Source of the DNA: an uncultured Prochlorococcus sp.
GTDB taxonomy: Bacteria; Cyanobacteriota; Cyanobacteriia; PCC-6307; Cyanobiaceae
Length of the DNA: 64,000 bases
Reading direction: 5' to 3'
NCBI GenBank assembly: GCA_902521995.1
Contig: CABYTO010000002.1
Location: 1-64,000 of the forward strand
A model generated the notes under the pieces. It made no database searches, was not told the DNA's origin, and was given only the letters and a program-made list of their open reading frames with translations. Each line of letters begins with the position of its first letter. Position 1 is the first letter of the stretch. The position numbers and the translations under genes are program-made. Positions 24,347 to 33,293 of this stretch are shown in pieces.

Positions 24347-25096
24347 TTATTTTTCAATTGCATATTGCCATTCATTATTTTGAGATAAACTTTTCTCTCT
24401 AAGTAACTGTAATTTCCTACTATTTATTTTTATAACTATCCCATTAGTTGGATATTTTGCAAATATTTTTTTCTCTAACCAATTTTTTATATATATTTGG
24501 ATTTCGCTTGTATGATTTGTGAAGTAACTTTCAGGGGTGCTGAAGCCACATTTTTTAAGATAGTTAAGGGTTTCGTATTGATTAAGTCTTCCATTAAGTA
24601 TTTGGAAACAGCAAAAGCGGAGACTTTCTCCAATCCCTTTCTTATCATTGAGGTATTTTCTTGTAATTCTTTGGGAAATGCCGGCAACTTGGTTTGTAGA
24701 GTATAGTTCACCTCTAATTTGAAAATCTCGTTTGATAGGAATACAATCGGGGACATTTTTAATTTGTTTAATTTTGCTTGAGACATCAAATCCTTTCTTT
24801 ATAATAGCTTTATTAAAATTGCCATCTATATATCTAATTGCAATAGCACAGCCATCAATTTTTGGTTGAATGCTTAATCTTGTTTTTGTTAATAAACTTT
24901 CCAAAAATTCTTTATAGTTTTCTTTAGCTAATTTTGGCAAAAGTTTATTATTTTTTTGATTAAAGTTGTAAAGCTTTGGATCAATAGGAATAAAGAGCTT
25001 CTCAAGTTGCTTAAATGCATCATCCGAAATTATGCCTTCACCTATTCTGTATTGTTCATCTAGATACTTAACATCTCTCACTAATAAATTATTCAT
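24347..25096 (-). CDS. stand-alone NAD+-dependent DNA ligase adenylation-domain protein
   Basis: The 249-residue protein is only the nucleotidyltransferase part of LigA. It contains the catalytic KIDG at 79-82 (IQPKIDGCAIAIRY), RGELY at 128-132, LRFCCFQI at 159-166, the NGIVIKIN motif at 218-225, and ends right at the motif V region WQYAIEK. The N-terminal NMN-binding part is degenerate (SDDAFKQL in place of a D..YD pattern). The OB-fold, zinc finger, HhH and BRCT parts of a ligase of about 690 residues are all missing. It is divergent from the photolyase-like gene at 25375. It could adenylate DNA or another target, or be an inactive relative. Confidence 0.75.
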   Translation of the reverse strand: MNNLLVRDVKYLDEQYRIGEGIISDDAFKQLEKLFIPIDPKLYNFNQKNNKLLPKLAKENYKEFLESLLTKTRLSIQPKIDGCAIAIRYIDGNFNKAIIKKGFDVSSKIKQIKNVPDCIPIKRDFQIRGELYSTNQVAGISQRITRKYLNDKKGIGESLRFCCFQILNGRLNQYETLNYLKKCGFSTPESYFTNHTSEIQIYIKNWLEKKIFAKYPTNGIVIKINSRKLQLLREKSLSQNNEWQYAIEK

Positions 25097-25374
25097 AATA
25101 ATTCTGATAAATATTTAAAAATCTTTTAGAAAAAAATCATTTAAATAAAGATTTGAAAACTAAAATTAGATCTAAAAAGTAATTGACCACTAAATATCCT
25201 CCTATGCAGAGAGCGATTTAAGAGTATAAAATATATCGTTTAGTAGTTTAAATTAAATACTTCAATCAAACATATTTACTTAAAAGTGAAATAGAAAACT
25301 TTAAGGATTAATTTGAAGGCAAATTTTTGAAATTTCTATCAATACATAAAAAAATTTTTTACAGTTATCAGAAA

Positions 25375-26529
25375 ATGTCATTTTTATTAAAAGCTCAAAA
25401 TACCTGGGAAAATTTTGCGAAATACAAAATCAATGATTATGCAAAATTAAGAAATTTTGATTTTGGGCCAAATAACGAAAGTTCAGTTTCAAAATTATCG
25501 CCTTTCATTACTCATAGAATATTATCGGAATATGATCTGATCCATGATATTAAAAGTAAGTACAAAATCAAAAATTCAACTAAATTTGTTGAAGAAATAT
25601 TTTGGAGAGTTTACTGGAAAGGTTGGATGGAAAATAGACCCAAAGTTTGGAGAAATTTTATTTCAGAAAACAATTTCGATTTTGATTATGAGCTATATGA
25701 AAGTGCAATTAATGGCAATACAGAATTAGATTTTTTTAATTCTTGGGTCTATGAATTAAAGCAGTTCAACTATTTGCATAACCATACAAGAATGTGGTTT
25801 GCGAGTACTTGGATATTTAATTTAGGCCTCCCATGGCAATTGGGAGCAAAGTTTTTCTTTAAATATCTTTTTGATGGAGATGCTTCATCTAATCTTCTTA
25901 GCTGGAGATGGGTCGGAGGATTGCAAACGAAGGGAAAACAATATCTTTTTTCATCATCAAACCTCAGAAAGTTTTCAAATAATAGATTTAATGTAGAAAA
26001 AATAAGTAATCAACAAATTTTTCTTGAAGAATCTAATCAAATACCATTTGAAGATGAGATTTATAAAAATGATATGGATCCTAAATCAGATTATCTGATT
26101 ATGTTTGAAAATGATCTGCACCTAGCAACCCTTAAAAATTTACTTCCAAGCTATAAAAAAGTATTTATTATCCTTTTAAAAAATGAACAAAGACAAATTA
26201 AATTGTCTGAATCTGTTTTGAAATTTAAACAAGATTTGGTCTCTGAATTTGTAGAGCAATTTGATAATGTTGAACAGATTGAACCTTATTCATTGGAAAG
26301 TACTTTTAAAAATACTAACGAAATAGACATTATTTATCCTGGAGTAGGAGAAAATTATGATTTCATAACTGAGTTTAAAAATTTACACCATAAAAAAATT
26401 TTTAATCTTGTGAGGGATGAAGATTTATTTGCTTGGAAATTTGCTAAAAGAGGGTTTTTTAAATTTAAAGAAAATATTCCAAAAATAAATCAGAGAATAT
26501 TAGAAAATTTTTCAAAAAATAATTTTTAA
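25375..26529 (+). CDS. photolyase/cryptochrome-like FAD protein with swapped domain order
   Basis: The protein has 384 residues from the ATG at 25375 (an in-frame TTG at 25327 would add 16). The FAD-binding domain comes first: SKLSPFITHRILS at 39-51, FVEEIFWRVYWKGW at 71-84, NYLHNHTRMWFASTW at 132-146, and FDGDASSNLLSWRWVGG at 166-182. All match the helical photolyase FAD pocket, including the conserved N..R, D.D and W residues. Residues 237-375 look like an alpha/beta domain opening with LIMFENDLHL, similar to the normal photolyase N terminus (WFR.DLRL), and ending KFAKRGFFKF. In normal photolyases that domain comes first. It is divergent from the ligase-like gene. A repair or light-sensing role is inferred. 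Confidence 0.78.
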   Translation: MSFLLKAQNTWENFAKYKINDYAKLRNFDFGPNNESSVSKLSPFITHRILSEYDLIHDIKSKYKIKNSTKFVEEIFWRVYWKGWMENRPKVWRNFISENNFDFDYELYESAINGNTELDFFNSWVYELKQFNYLHNHTRMWFASTWIFNLGLPWQLGAKFFFKYLFDGDASSNLLSWRWVGGLQTKGKQYLFSSSNLRKFSNNRFNVEKISNQQIFLEESNQIPFEDEIYKNDMDPKSDYLIMFENDLHLATLKNLLPSYKKVFIILLKNEQRQIKLSESVLKFKQDLVSEFVEQFDNVEQIEPYSLESTFKNTNEIDIIYPGVGENYDFITEFKNLHHKKIFNLVRDEDLFAWKFAKRGFFKFKENIPKINQRILENFSKNNF

Positions 26530-26665
26530 CTTACTTGAATTCCTAATCAGAAAAAGAATTCATTAGAGCACTAAGTATAAATACTTAATTAGGTGCGACT
26601 TTTGCTCTTTAATCCACGATGGATACTGTGACTAGTTATTTTTACTTAAGGATAATTTTTTTTTA

Positions 26666-27217
26666 GTGCTCTCAACAATTCTTACCAAATCGTTTAGCAA
26701 AGATACTGCTTTATTAATTCTTAGAGTTATAACTGGAACTGTTCTTATTCATCACGGTTATGAGAAATTAGCAAATATAGAAAATTTCGCTGATGCTTTT
26801 GTCAGACCATTACATCTTCCATTTCCAATATTTTTATCATACATAGCGGCATTCTCTGAAATAGGTGGTAGTTGGCTACTAATTATCGGCTTAGCGACAA
26901 GATTCGGGGCTTTGGCAATTGTGGGAACAATTTCTGTAGCCATTTATCATGCACTAGTTACTTCAGGTTTTAATATTTTCTTACTAGAGCTTTTACTTTT
27001 GTATTTCGCTTCAGCAACATCAATTGCATTAACAGGGCCTGGTAATTTCTCCTTAGATGAAGTCATTATCAGAATTTTGAAATCAGAAGATGAAGAGGAA
27101 ATCATTTCTTCAACAAAACCAAAAAATTCTAAGGAAGTTGAAATTAAAGAAGAAACAAGTAAAGGCGGCTTATTTCAATTTCTGCAAGCGAACATACTCT
27201 CAGATACTTCAAGCTAA
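26666..27217 (+). CDS. DoxX family membrane protein
   Basis: The protein has 183 residues from a GTG start. The signature LRVITGTVLIHHGYEKLAN and the segment SYIAAFSEIGGSWLLIIGLA are DoxX-like, with four spans in residues 15-130. The C-terminal 50 residues are acidic and Lys/Glu-rich (EDEEEIISSTKPKNS), probably a soluble tail. DoxX proteins are linked to quinone or thiosulfate redox chemistry in other organisms; the role here is unknown. The end overlaps the convergent 57-residue gene by 9 bp. Confidence 0.82.
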   Translation: MLSTILTKSFSKDTALLILRVITGTVLIHHGYEKLANIENFADAFVRPLHLPFPIFLSYIAAFSEIGGSWLLIIGLATRFGALAIVGTISVAIYHALVTSGFNIFLLELLLLYFASATSIALTGPGNFSLDEVIIRILKSEDEEEIISSTKPKNSKEVEIKEETSKGGLFQFLQANILSDTSS

Positions 27218-27382
27218 TTTTTTAGGATAAAGGTTATTGATTAGTTCTAACCTTTTTCTATAACTATTTCTCTTCTCAAGTTTTATCTTAATTGTTGCTT
27301 CAGAAAGACTTATAAATAGCCCTATAGCAGTCACCCAAGATAAAAAGATTAAAGGGTTTTCTGGAATTCCTGAAAAATCCAT
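27209..27382 (-). CDS. 57-residue single-span membrane protein
   Basis: ATG at 27382 to TGA at 27209. A span at residues 11-28 (LIFLSWVTAIGLFISLSE) is followed by a basic, Arg/Lys-rich tail ending INNLYPKKLA. Its last 9 bp overlap the DoxX gene. No family is recognised. Confidence 0.5.
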   Translation of the reverse strand: MDFSGIPENPLIFLSWVTAIGLFISLSEATIKIKLEKRNSYRKRLELINNLYPKKLA

Positions 27383-27456
27383 ATGAATAATACTTCTTTT
27401 TTAAAACTGACTGATCACTATTTGTTTTTCAACCTAAATATACAATTTAGAAATAT

Positions 27457-28008
27457 TTAAGGATTAATTTCAACTTTTTCCCATTTCTTACTCTTTTCCC
27501 AAAGATATCTTTTATGAACAGGCTGTTCTAATTTAAGAAGATCTACTGAATCGATTTCAAAATTTAGAACTACAAAATTTTCTGACTTGGGAAGATTGGA
27601 TAATATTTCGTAAGCAGATTGGAATTTTGGGTTTATTTTCTCTCCAGGAGATCCCCAAAACCAAGAAGATTTTGATTTTTCTGATAATAAATCCCAATAA
27701 TTTTTGTTATCACTTAATTCATGAATTTTTCCTTTGAATCTATATTGTGATTTGGTTTTCAAAAAGAACCATAATATTTCTGCATTAGGGTTGGATTGTA
27801 AATGCCCAATTTTTTCACTTCTTCTATCTGTAAAAATAATCATTGAACTATCTTTATGCCATCCTCTGAAAACAACTGTTCTTAATCTTGGCTCATTTTC
27901 TTCGCTGACTGTTGCAAGCTGTATCCATCTATTAGAGGGTGATTTGCCCTCTTTTTTTCTAGAAGATTTTAAATCTTGCCTCCAACTGGGTAAGTTGTTA
28001 TCAGGCAT
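27457..28008 (-). CDS. pyridoxamine-5'-phosphate-oxidase-like FMN-binding protein
   Basis: The 183-residue split-barrel protein belongs to the Alr4036-type branch. It opens with SWRQDLKSSRKKEGKSPSNR, then has WIQLATVSEENEPRLRTVVF, FTDRRSEKIGHL for FMN phosphate binding, and AEILWFF. The specific pyridoxine-binding end of PdxH (R.W.R.EP) is absent, so a true PNPOx activity is unlikely. It overlaps the upstream methyltransferase-like gene by 8 bp, indicating an operon. Confidence 0.8.
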   Translation of the reverse strand: MPDNNLPSWRQDLKSSRKKEGKSPSNRWIQLATVSEENEPRLRTVVFRGWHKDSSMIIFTDRRSEKIGHLQSNPNAEILWFFLKTKSQYRFKGKIHELSDNKNYWDLLSEKSKSSWFWGSPGEKINPKFQSAYEILSNLPKSENFVVLNFEIDSVDLLKLEQPVHKRYLWEKSKKWEKVEINP

Positions 28009-28618
28009 TTAATTTAGGCAATATAAGACCACTTTTCTTTTTGTATTCTTCGAATGAATCATATTTTGAGAGTGATTTATCTTTTTTTATCATTCTTGGT
28101 AGAAAAACTATAGAGAAAAATATTGCAAGAATTACTAATGGTATGAAACTCATTGAAAGTATGGCGAATGATAGATAAATTAGTATTTCCCCTAGATAAT
28201 TTGTATTCCTTATATTTTTGAAAAATCCTTCTTTTATTAGATCTTTTTTTAACTTAAGAGAAAAATATTTTTGGGCATCACTAGCAAAGTGTAGAAACAC
28301 ACCAATTATATTTATAGATACAGATGCAGCTATTGCTATATTTGGAACAGATTTCTGAGATGAGATAAGAATGTAGGGAGCTACCCAGTAACTTCCAAGG
28401 AAAATAAAACCAGTAACTGAAGTTAAAAAATTGATTTTTTCTTTAAAATAAGGATCTGGGAATATCTTTTCTTTTAGAAGCCAAAGTAATCCATAAGTAC
28501 CATGCAGAGCTAAATAAACGTAAGGAGCGATCGTAAAATTATCAAAAAAAATCATAAGACCTATCACTACAAATGCAGTGAGCCCCTTATGTAGATTAAT
28601 TATTTGATTAAGTTTCAT
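28001..28618 (-). CDS. polytopic methyltransferase-like protein (ICMT/DUF1295 type)
   Basis: The protein has 205 residues with five or six spans. The C-terminal region FFKNIRNTNYLGEILIYLSF matches the conserved N-P/T-x-Y-x-G-E segment of ICMT, PEMT and DUF1295 proteins, followed by DKSLSKYDSFEEYKKKSGL. Such proteins methylate lipids or prenyl-cysteines, or reduce sterol-like rings, in the membrane. The substrate is unknown. It is the first gene of a two-gene unit with the FMN protein. Confidence 0.72.
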   Translation of the reverse strand: MKLNQIINLHKGLTAFVVIGLMIFFDNFTIAPYVYLALHGTYGLLWLLKEKIFPDPYFKEKINFLTSVTGFIFLGSYWVAPYILISSQKSVPNIAIAASVSINIIGVFLHFASDAQKYFSLKLKKDLIKEGFFKNIRNTNYLGEILIYLSFAILSMSFIPLVILAIFFSIVFLPRMIKKDKSLSKYDSFEEYKKKSGLILPKLNA

Positions 28619-28685
28619 CTTTTTTAATAATCTAAAAAATGAAATTATTTTCTGTGGATATAACCCAGGTCGTCAAAAGTTTTAA

Positions 28686-28757
28686 TGGGCGATACTGGAT
28701 TCGAACCAGTGGCCACTACCGTGTCGAGGTAGTGCTCTACCACTGAGCTAATCGCCC
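28686..28757 (-). tRNA. tRNA-Val(GAC)
   Basis: The minus strand folds into a complete cloverleaf of 72 nt. The acceptor pairs GGGCGAT with ATCGCCC and has discriminator A. The D arm is GCTCAGTGGTAGAGC, the anticodon stem is CTACC/GGTAG, and the T arm is ACTGG-TTCGAAT-CCAGT. The anticodon loop is TCGACAC, giving anticodon GAC (valine). The base before the anticodon is C rather than the near-universal U33. CCA is not encoded. Confidence 0.92.
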
Positions 28758-28806
28758 CAATCTAGGAATTTTTAATCCCCCTTATAAGAAAATAGCAGGT
28801 TGCGTT

Positions 28807-29598
28807 TCATTTTCTAAGTAATTTAACTTTCCATCGTTCTCTTTTGGTTATTTCTAAATTTAGAATTTCGATAAATCCTTTATTTTCAAGTTCTAGTTTG
28901 TCGCCAATTTTTAGATTAATTGTTGGCTTATTAACTTTGCTTCCATTTAATCTGAGCATTCCATTTTCTATCCTTTCAATGATTTTGTTTCGTGATACCC
29001 TAAAGCCAGCTGAAGCTATAGCATCTAATCTTGTTGAAGCTTCTACTGTATTGACAAGTTTTTTTGATCTTCCAGAAGGTATTTGTAATTCATCTATATC
29101 TACTACATTGACTTTTACTTTTACGTCTCTTAAATAAAAAATCTTTTCATCTAGATGCTTATTATTTGAATTATCAATTATCCCTTGCGCTCCCCTATCG
29201 CCAATAGTCCATATATCTCCAACTTTTATTTGATTAACCCCATTTTCAATTAAGAGGGATCTAAAGTCGTCTTGTGTAGCATTATCAAATAAAAAATTTC
29301 CATTAATTTTTATTCCTTGAGCTGGAAAATTACTTTTTAGCGCATCCTCTTCAGGGATATTATCTCCTCTAAAGCAAGCTATCCTAGATCTTTGAGAAGA
29401 GTTGAATCCTCCATAAATAAAAAATTTAAAATCATTTAAATTTTCAAAATCTTTTAAAATCTCTTCGCAAACATAAGTTGAATTAAACCCAGTCCAATAA
29501 GTTTCCCAGTGTTTGTAGGCTAGGTTAGCAATATTTATTAATTCCTCAGTTTCTTTTTTGTAGTTTGAATTTATTAAGATTTCTTTTAAGTCAATCAT
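28807..29598 (-). CDS. photosystem II S4 domain protein (YlmH-like RNA-binding)
   Basis: The protein has 263 residues. The C-terminal S4 RNA-binding domain starts near residue 185 (STRLDAIASAGFRVSRNKI, NGMLRLNGSKVNKP) and ends LEITKRERWKVKLLRK. The N-terminal half contains FFIYGGFNSSQRSRIACFRG-like residues of the YlmH family. Cyanobacterial and plant members are annotated as photosystem II S4 proteins; related bacterial YlmH proteins act on stalled ribosomes. The gene follows the 188-residue protein with no spacer. Confidence 0.85.
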   Translation of the reverse strand: MIDLKEILINSNYKKETEELINIANLAYKHWETYWTGFNSTYVCEEILKDFENLNDFKFFIYGGFNSSQRSRIACFRGDNIPEEDALKSNFPAQGIKINGNFLFDNATQDDFRSLLIENGVNQIKVGDIWTIGDRGAQGIIDNSNNKHLDEKIFYLRDVKVKVNVVDIDELQIPSGRSKKLVNTVEASTRLDAIASAGFRVSRNKIIERIENGMLRLNGSKVNKPTINLKIGDKLELENKGFIEILNLEITKRERWKVKLLRK

Positions 29599-30165
29599 TT
29601 AGCCTTCTAAAAAAATTATATCTTTTGCTTCTGATTGTTTTATCAAAGCCCAAGGTAATTCAGTTCCAATTTGATTTTCAAGCAGAACAAGCCATTTACC
29701 CTCTTTATTAAGATTAATAATTGATCTCAACTCTTTATTTCTATTAATGTTGATACTTGCAGAAGAAACAACACTACCTAAATAGCCTGAACCCATTCCT
29801 AAAAGGCCTCCAATGAGGGATTCACCGATGTTATTTAAACCAAGAAAACTGAAAGTAGATAAATTTGTCATATTAGAAAAAGCTATTCCAGCTATAAAAC
29901 CAAATGGCATAAGCCATCTACTCATTTCTTTTTGTCTAATCTTTCTATCAAGTTTCGGATTTAAAATTCTTATATCTTCAAAATTTTGAGATTTGAATAA
30001 GATATTTGCTTTCGCATTTAGCAATTCTGTTTCATCGGATGATATTTTCTCACTTTTTGGTGGGATCAAAATAGCTTCAGAGAGCATCACTGATTTTTCT
30101 TTGAAAACTCCAAATAGTTGGATACATTTATCGATGTCTTCAAATATCACAATACTTTTAGTCAA
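29599..30165 (-). CDS. 188-residue conserved membrane protein of unknown function
   Basis: Residues 83-133 hold two glycine-rich hydrophobic segments (MPFGFIAGIAFSNMTN, SLIGGLLGMGSGYLGSVV). Soluble flanks contain DRKIRQKEMSRWLM and LNKEGKWLVLLENQIGTELP. The stop codon is adjacent to the start of the S4 gene, so it is probably cotranscribed and perhaps linked to photosystem or translation functions. No named domain is recognised. Confidence 0.65.
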   Translation of the reverse strand: MTKSIVIFEDIDKCIQLFGVFKEKSVMLSEAILIPPKSEKISSDETELLNAKANILFKSQNFEDIRILNPKLDRKIRQKEMSRWLMPFGFIAGIAFSNMTNLSTFSFLGLNNIGESLIGGLLGMGSGYLGSVVSSASININRNKELRSIINLNKEGKWLVLLENQIGTELPWALIKQSEAKDIIFLEG

Positions 30166-30264
30166 ATTTCAATCCTCAAATGTTTGTGTGTTATTCAAAT
30201 TAATAAAATAAGATATATACACTATAGATTAAGTTAAAGTAAAAGATTAAAGAACCAATCTTAA

Positions 30265-31851
30265 ATGACAAAAGTTCTAATTACAGATCCAATTGATCAA
30301 ACAGGAATAGATATTCTTTCACAAGTTGCTCAGGTTGATCAGAAGATAGGAATCTCAGACTCTGAGCTAGCTTCCATTATTAAAGACTATGATGCTTTAA
30401 TGATTCGTTCTGGTACTCAAGTGACTGAAGAAATTATTAACTCTTCAAGTAAACTGAGAATTATCGGAAGAGCAGGAGTTGGAGTTGATAATGTAGATGT
30501 AAAGGCTGCTACGCAAAAAGGAGTTCTTGTTGTTAATTCTCCAGGGGGTAACACAATAGCTGCTGCTGAACATACCATAGCTATGATGTTGGCTTTATCT
30601 AGACATATTCCAATTGCTAATAGTAGTACTTTGTCAGGTAAATGGGAAAGAAAAAAATTTGTTGGTAATGAGCTTTATAAGAAAAAATTAGGGGTAGTAG
30701 GTTTAGGGAAAATTGGTGCTCATGTAGCGAAAGTTGCTAATGCATTAGGAATGGAAGTGTACGGATATGATCCATTTGTTTCAACTGAAAGGGCTCAACA
30801 AATACAAGTTAAACTATCTGAACTAGAGGATTTATTCAGACAATCTGATTATGTAACTTTGCATTTGCCTCGCACACCAGAGACAGAAAATTTAGTAAAT
30901 ATTGAGGTGCTTAAAAGTATGAAAAGTAGCGCAAAATTAATTAATTGTGCTCGAGGAGGCTTAATTGATGAAGAAGCTTTAGCAGAAGCTTTAAATAAAT
31001 CAATGATTGGAGGCGCTGCAATAGATGTCTTTTCTAAGGAACCCTTGCAATCTAATTCTCCACTTTTGAAGGTTGAAAAGAATCTTATTCTTACCCCTCA
31101 CTTGGGAGCTTCTACTAGGGAAGCACAAGAAAATGTAGCTGTTGATGTTGCAGAACAAATCAGAGATGTTTTGCTTGGTTTATCTGCTAGAACTGCAGTA
31201 AATATACCAGGTTTGAGTCCTGATATTATGGATAGCTTAAAACCTCATTTGCAGCTGGCAGAAACAATGGGTCTGCTTATAAGTCAGCTTTCAGGCGGAC
31301 AGATTCAAAAATTAGAAGTGAAGCTTCAAGGCGAATTTGTTCAACATCCTTCCCAACCACTAATAATAGCTAGTCTAAAAGGGCTTTTAAGTAAAGCTTT
31401 GGGAGATAGGATCAATTATGTAAATGCTTCTCTAGAAGCAGATTCAAGAGGCATTTCAGTAGTAGAGAGTAAAGATGAGGCAAGACCTGAATTTGCTAGT
31501 GGATCTCTTCAATTAACCACTTATGGAGATAATGGCGACCATAGCGTAGCAGGAAGCATTTTTGCTGATGGCGAATTAAGAATTATTAGTATTGATCAAT
31601 ATCCTGTTAATGTATCTCCAAGTAGATACATGCTGGTTACTAGGCATAGGGATATGCCTGGTATTATTGGCAAGCTTGGGTCTTTATTGGGTAGCAACAA
31701 TGTAAATATTGCCTCAATGCAAGTTGGGCGCAAAATTGTTAGAGGAGAAGCTGTTATGGTACTAAGTATTGATGATCCAATTCCTAATAAGTTGCTTGAC
31801 ACTATTATTGAAGTAGAGGGAATTACTAACGCTAATCCAGTTACTCTATAG
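30265..31851 (+). CDS. serA: D-3-phosphoglycerate dehydrogenase
   Basis: It oxidises 3-phosphoglycerate to phosphohydroxypyruvate with NAD+, the first step of serine synthesis. The 528 residues match the long form: a substrate domain, the NAD loop GLGKIG at 146-151, [21 protein letters not shown] near 280, an intervening ASB domain, and a C-terminal ACT domain ([18 protein letters not shown]) for serine-type feedback. prmA follows after 17 bp on the same strand. Confidence 0.96.
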   Translation: MTKVLITDPIDQTGIDILSQVAQVDQKIGISDSELASIIKDYDALMIRSGTQVTEEIINSSSKLRIIGRAGVGVDNVDVKAATQKGVLVVNSPGGNTIAAAEHTIAMMLALSRHIPIANSSTLSGKWERKKFVGNELYKKKLGVVGLGKIGAHVAKVANALGMEVYGYDPFVSTERAQQIQVKLSELEDLFRQSDYVTLHLPRTPETENLVNIEVLKSMKSSAKLINCARGGLIDEEALAEALNKSMIGGAAIDVFSKEPLQSNSPLLKVEKNLILTPHLGASTREAQENVAVDVAEQIRDVLLGLSARTAVNIPGLSPDIMDSLKPHLQLAETMGLLISQLSGGQIQKLEVKLQGEFVQHPSQPLIIASLKGLLSKALGDRINYVNASLEADSRGISVVESKDEARPEFASGSLQLTTYGDNGDHSVAGSIFADGELRIISIDQYPVNVSPSRYMLVTRHRDMPGIIGKLGSLLGSNNVNIASMQVGRKIVRGEAVMVLSIDDPIPNKLLDTIIEVEGITNANPVTL

Positions 31852-31868
31852 AGAGGCCTGCTCTATTA

Positions 31869-32780
31869 ATGGCAATTAAAGATTGGTATAAACTAACTTT
31901 TCTAATAGAAAGTGATTCTGAAGAAATTATTATTTGGAAATTAAATGAGCTGGGAATATTTAGTTTTTCATTTGAATATTTAATTAAAAATGAAAATAAA
32001 AAAGAAGTGAGTATATGGCTTCCAATTGATGATTGGAGCGAGGGTTCTAGAAGTGGTTTTGAAAAAATAATTAGCAAACTTCTAAATATTAATGCCCCTT
32101 ATAATCAATTTTTTAACTGGAGTATTATTAAAGAGGAGGATTGGTTAACAAGCTGGAAGAAATATTGGGCTCCTGAATTAGTAGGAAATCATTTTTTAAT
32201 ATTGCCTTGCTGGATAAATTTAAATGAAAAATTTAAAGATAAAAAAATTATAAAAATTGATCCTGGAGCAGCCTTTGGTACAGGAAGTCATCCTTCAACT
32301 TATCTTTGCTTGGAAAAAATGGAGAGCACTTTATTTTCTGATAAAAAGGTATTAGATATTGGGAGTGGTAGCGGAATTTTGAGTGTCGCCGCAAGATTAC
32401 TTGGCGCTAAAGAAGTTTGCGCAGTGGATAATGATTATTTAGCTATAAATTCAACTAACTCTAATTTTCAACTAAATTTCGGTAATTTAAAAAACTTAAA
32501 TACATATTTGGGACCTTTTAATGAGGTAATCTTAAAAAATCAACTAAAACAATTTGATTTTGTTTTATGCAATATTCTTGCTGAAGTAATAAAAGATATG
32601 ATTCCAAATATTTATAAGTGTTTGAAAAATAATGGGGAAGTCATTTTCAGTGGAATTTTGAATTCACAAAAGGATGAAATTATAAAAATATTAATTCAGA
32701 ATGACTTGAAATTATTGGATGTATCAACTAGAAAAGATTGGGCATGCATTTCTGCGCAAAAAAGTAGCGATCCACCCTAA
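31869..32780 (+). CDS. prmA: ribosomal protein L11 methyltransferase
   Basis: It uses SAM to methylate ribosomal protein L11. The 303 residues include the N-terminal L11-recognition part ([18 protein letters not shown]), the linker [15 protein letters not shown], and the SAM motif [20 protein letters not shown]. The late motif [12 protein letters not shown] contains the typical N-I-L-A. It probably shares a transcript with serA. The C terminus is compact ([13 protein letters not shown]). Confidence 0.93.
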   Translation: MAIKDWYKLTFLIESDSEEIIIWKLNELGIFSFSFEYLIKNENKKEVSIWLPIDDWSEGSRSGFEKIISKLLNINAPYNQFFNWSIIKEEDWLTSWKKYWAPELVGNHFLILPCWINLNEKFKDKKIIKIDPGAAFGTGSHPSTYLCLEKMESTLFSDKKVLDIGSGSGILSVAARLLGAKEVCAVDNDYLAINSTNSNFQLNFGNLKNLNTYLGPFNEVILKNQLKQFDFVLCNILAEVIKDMIPNIYKCLKNNGEVIFSGILNSQKDEIIKILIQNDLKLLDVSTRKDWACISAQKSSDPP

Positions 32781-32914
32781 GTATAAGTTTTTCTTATAGA
32801 TATTCTTTCATACATTTTATTGTGTCATTTTTTACTTCAAAATCTCACAAATCGACCTAATCGATGTTAAAAATGTATGAGATAGGTATTAATTACCAAC
32901 AATTTTTTTTTTAA

Positions 32915-33214
32915 ATGGCTTCTTACAAAGTTACTCTCATCAACGAAGGTGAAGGTCTCAATTCAACTATCGAAGTACCTGATGACCAATACATCCTCGA
33001 TGCGGCTGAAGAACAAGGTATCGACCTTCCTTATTCCTGCAGAGCTGGAGCATGTTCAACATGTGCTGGAAAAGTTACTTCAGGTAGTGTTGATCAGTCT
33101 GATCAAAGTTTCTTGGATGACGACCAACTAGAAGCTGGTTTTGTTCTTACTTGTGTTGCTTATCCAACATCTGACGTAACAATTACAACTCATGCTGAGG
33201 AAGAATTGTACTAA
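32915..33214 (+). CDS. petF: plant-type [2Fe-2S] ferredoxin
   Basis: It carries electrons from photosystem I to FNR, nitrite reductase, desaturases and other enzymes. The 99 residues hold the four cluster ligands C42, C47, C50 and C80 ([15 protein letters not shown] and VLTCVAYP), and the ending HAEEELY is typical of photosynthetic ferredoxins. It has its own terminator at 33260-33289. The base composition is less AT-rich than that of its neighbours, in line with high expression. Confidence 0.97.
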   Translation: MASYKVTLINEGEGLNSTIEVPDDQYILDAAEEQGIDLPYSCRAGACSTCAGKVTSGSVDQSDQSFLDDDQLEAGFVLTCVAYPTSDVTITTHAEEELY

Positions 33215-33259
33215 TTATAAAAATTTAACTTTTCAAACTTGATTATTGATTATTTCTCT

Positions 33260-33289
33260 GCCACCCTCTAAAGAGTGTGGCTTTTTTTT
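33260..33289 (+). terminator. intrinsic terminator of petF
   Basis: GCCACCCTCT at 33260-33269 pairs, with one mismatch, with AGAGTGTGGC, followed by eight T at 33282-33289. It lies 45 bp after the petF stop codon. Confidence 0.85.
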
Positions 33290-33293
33290 GTAA

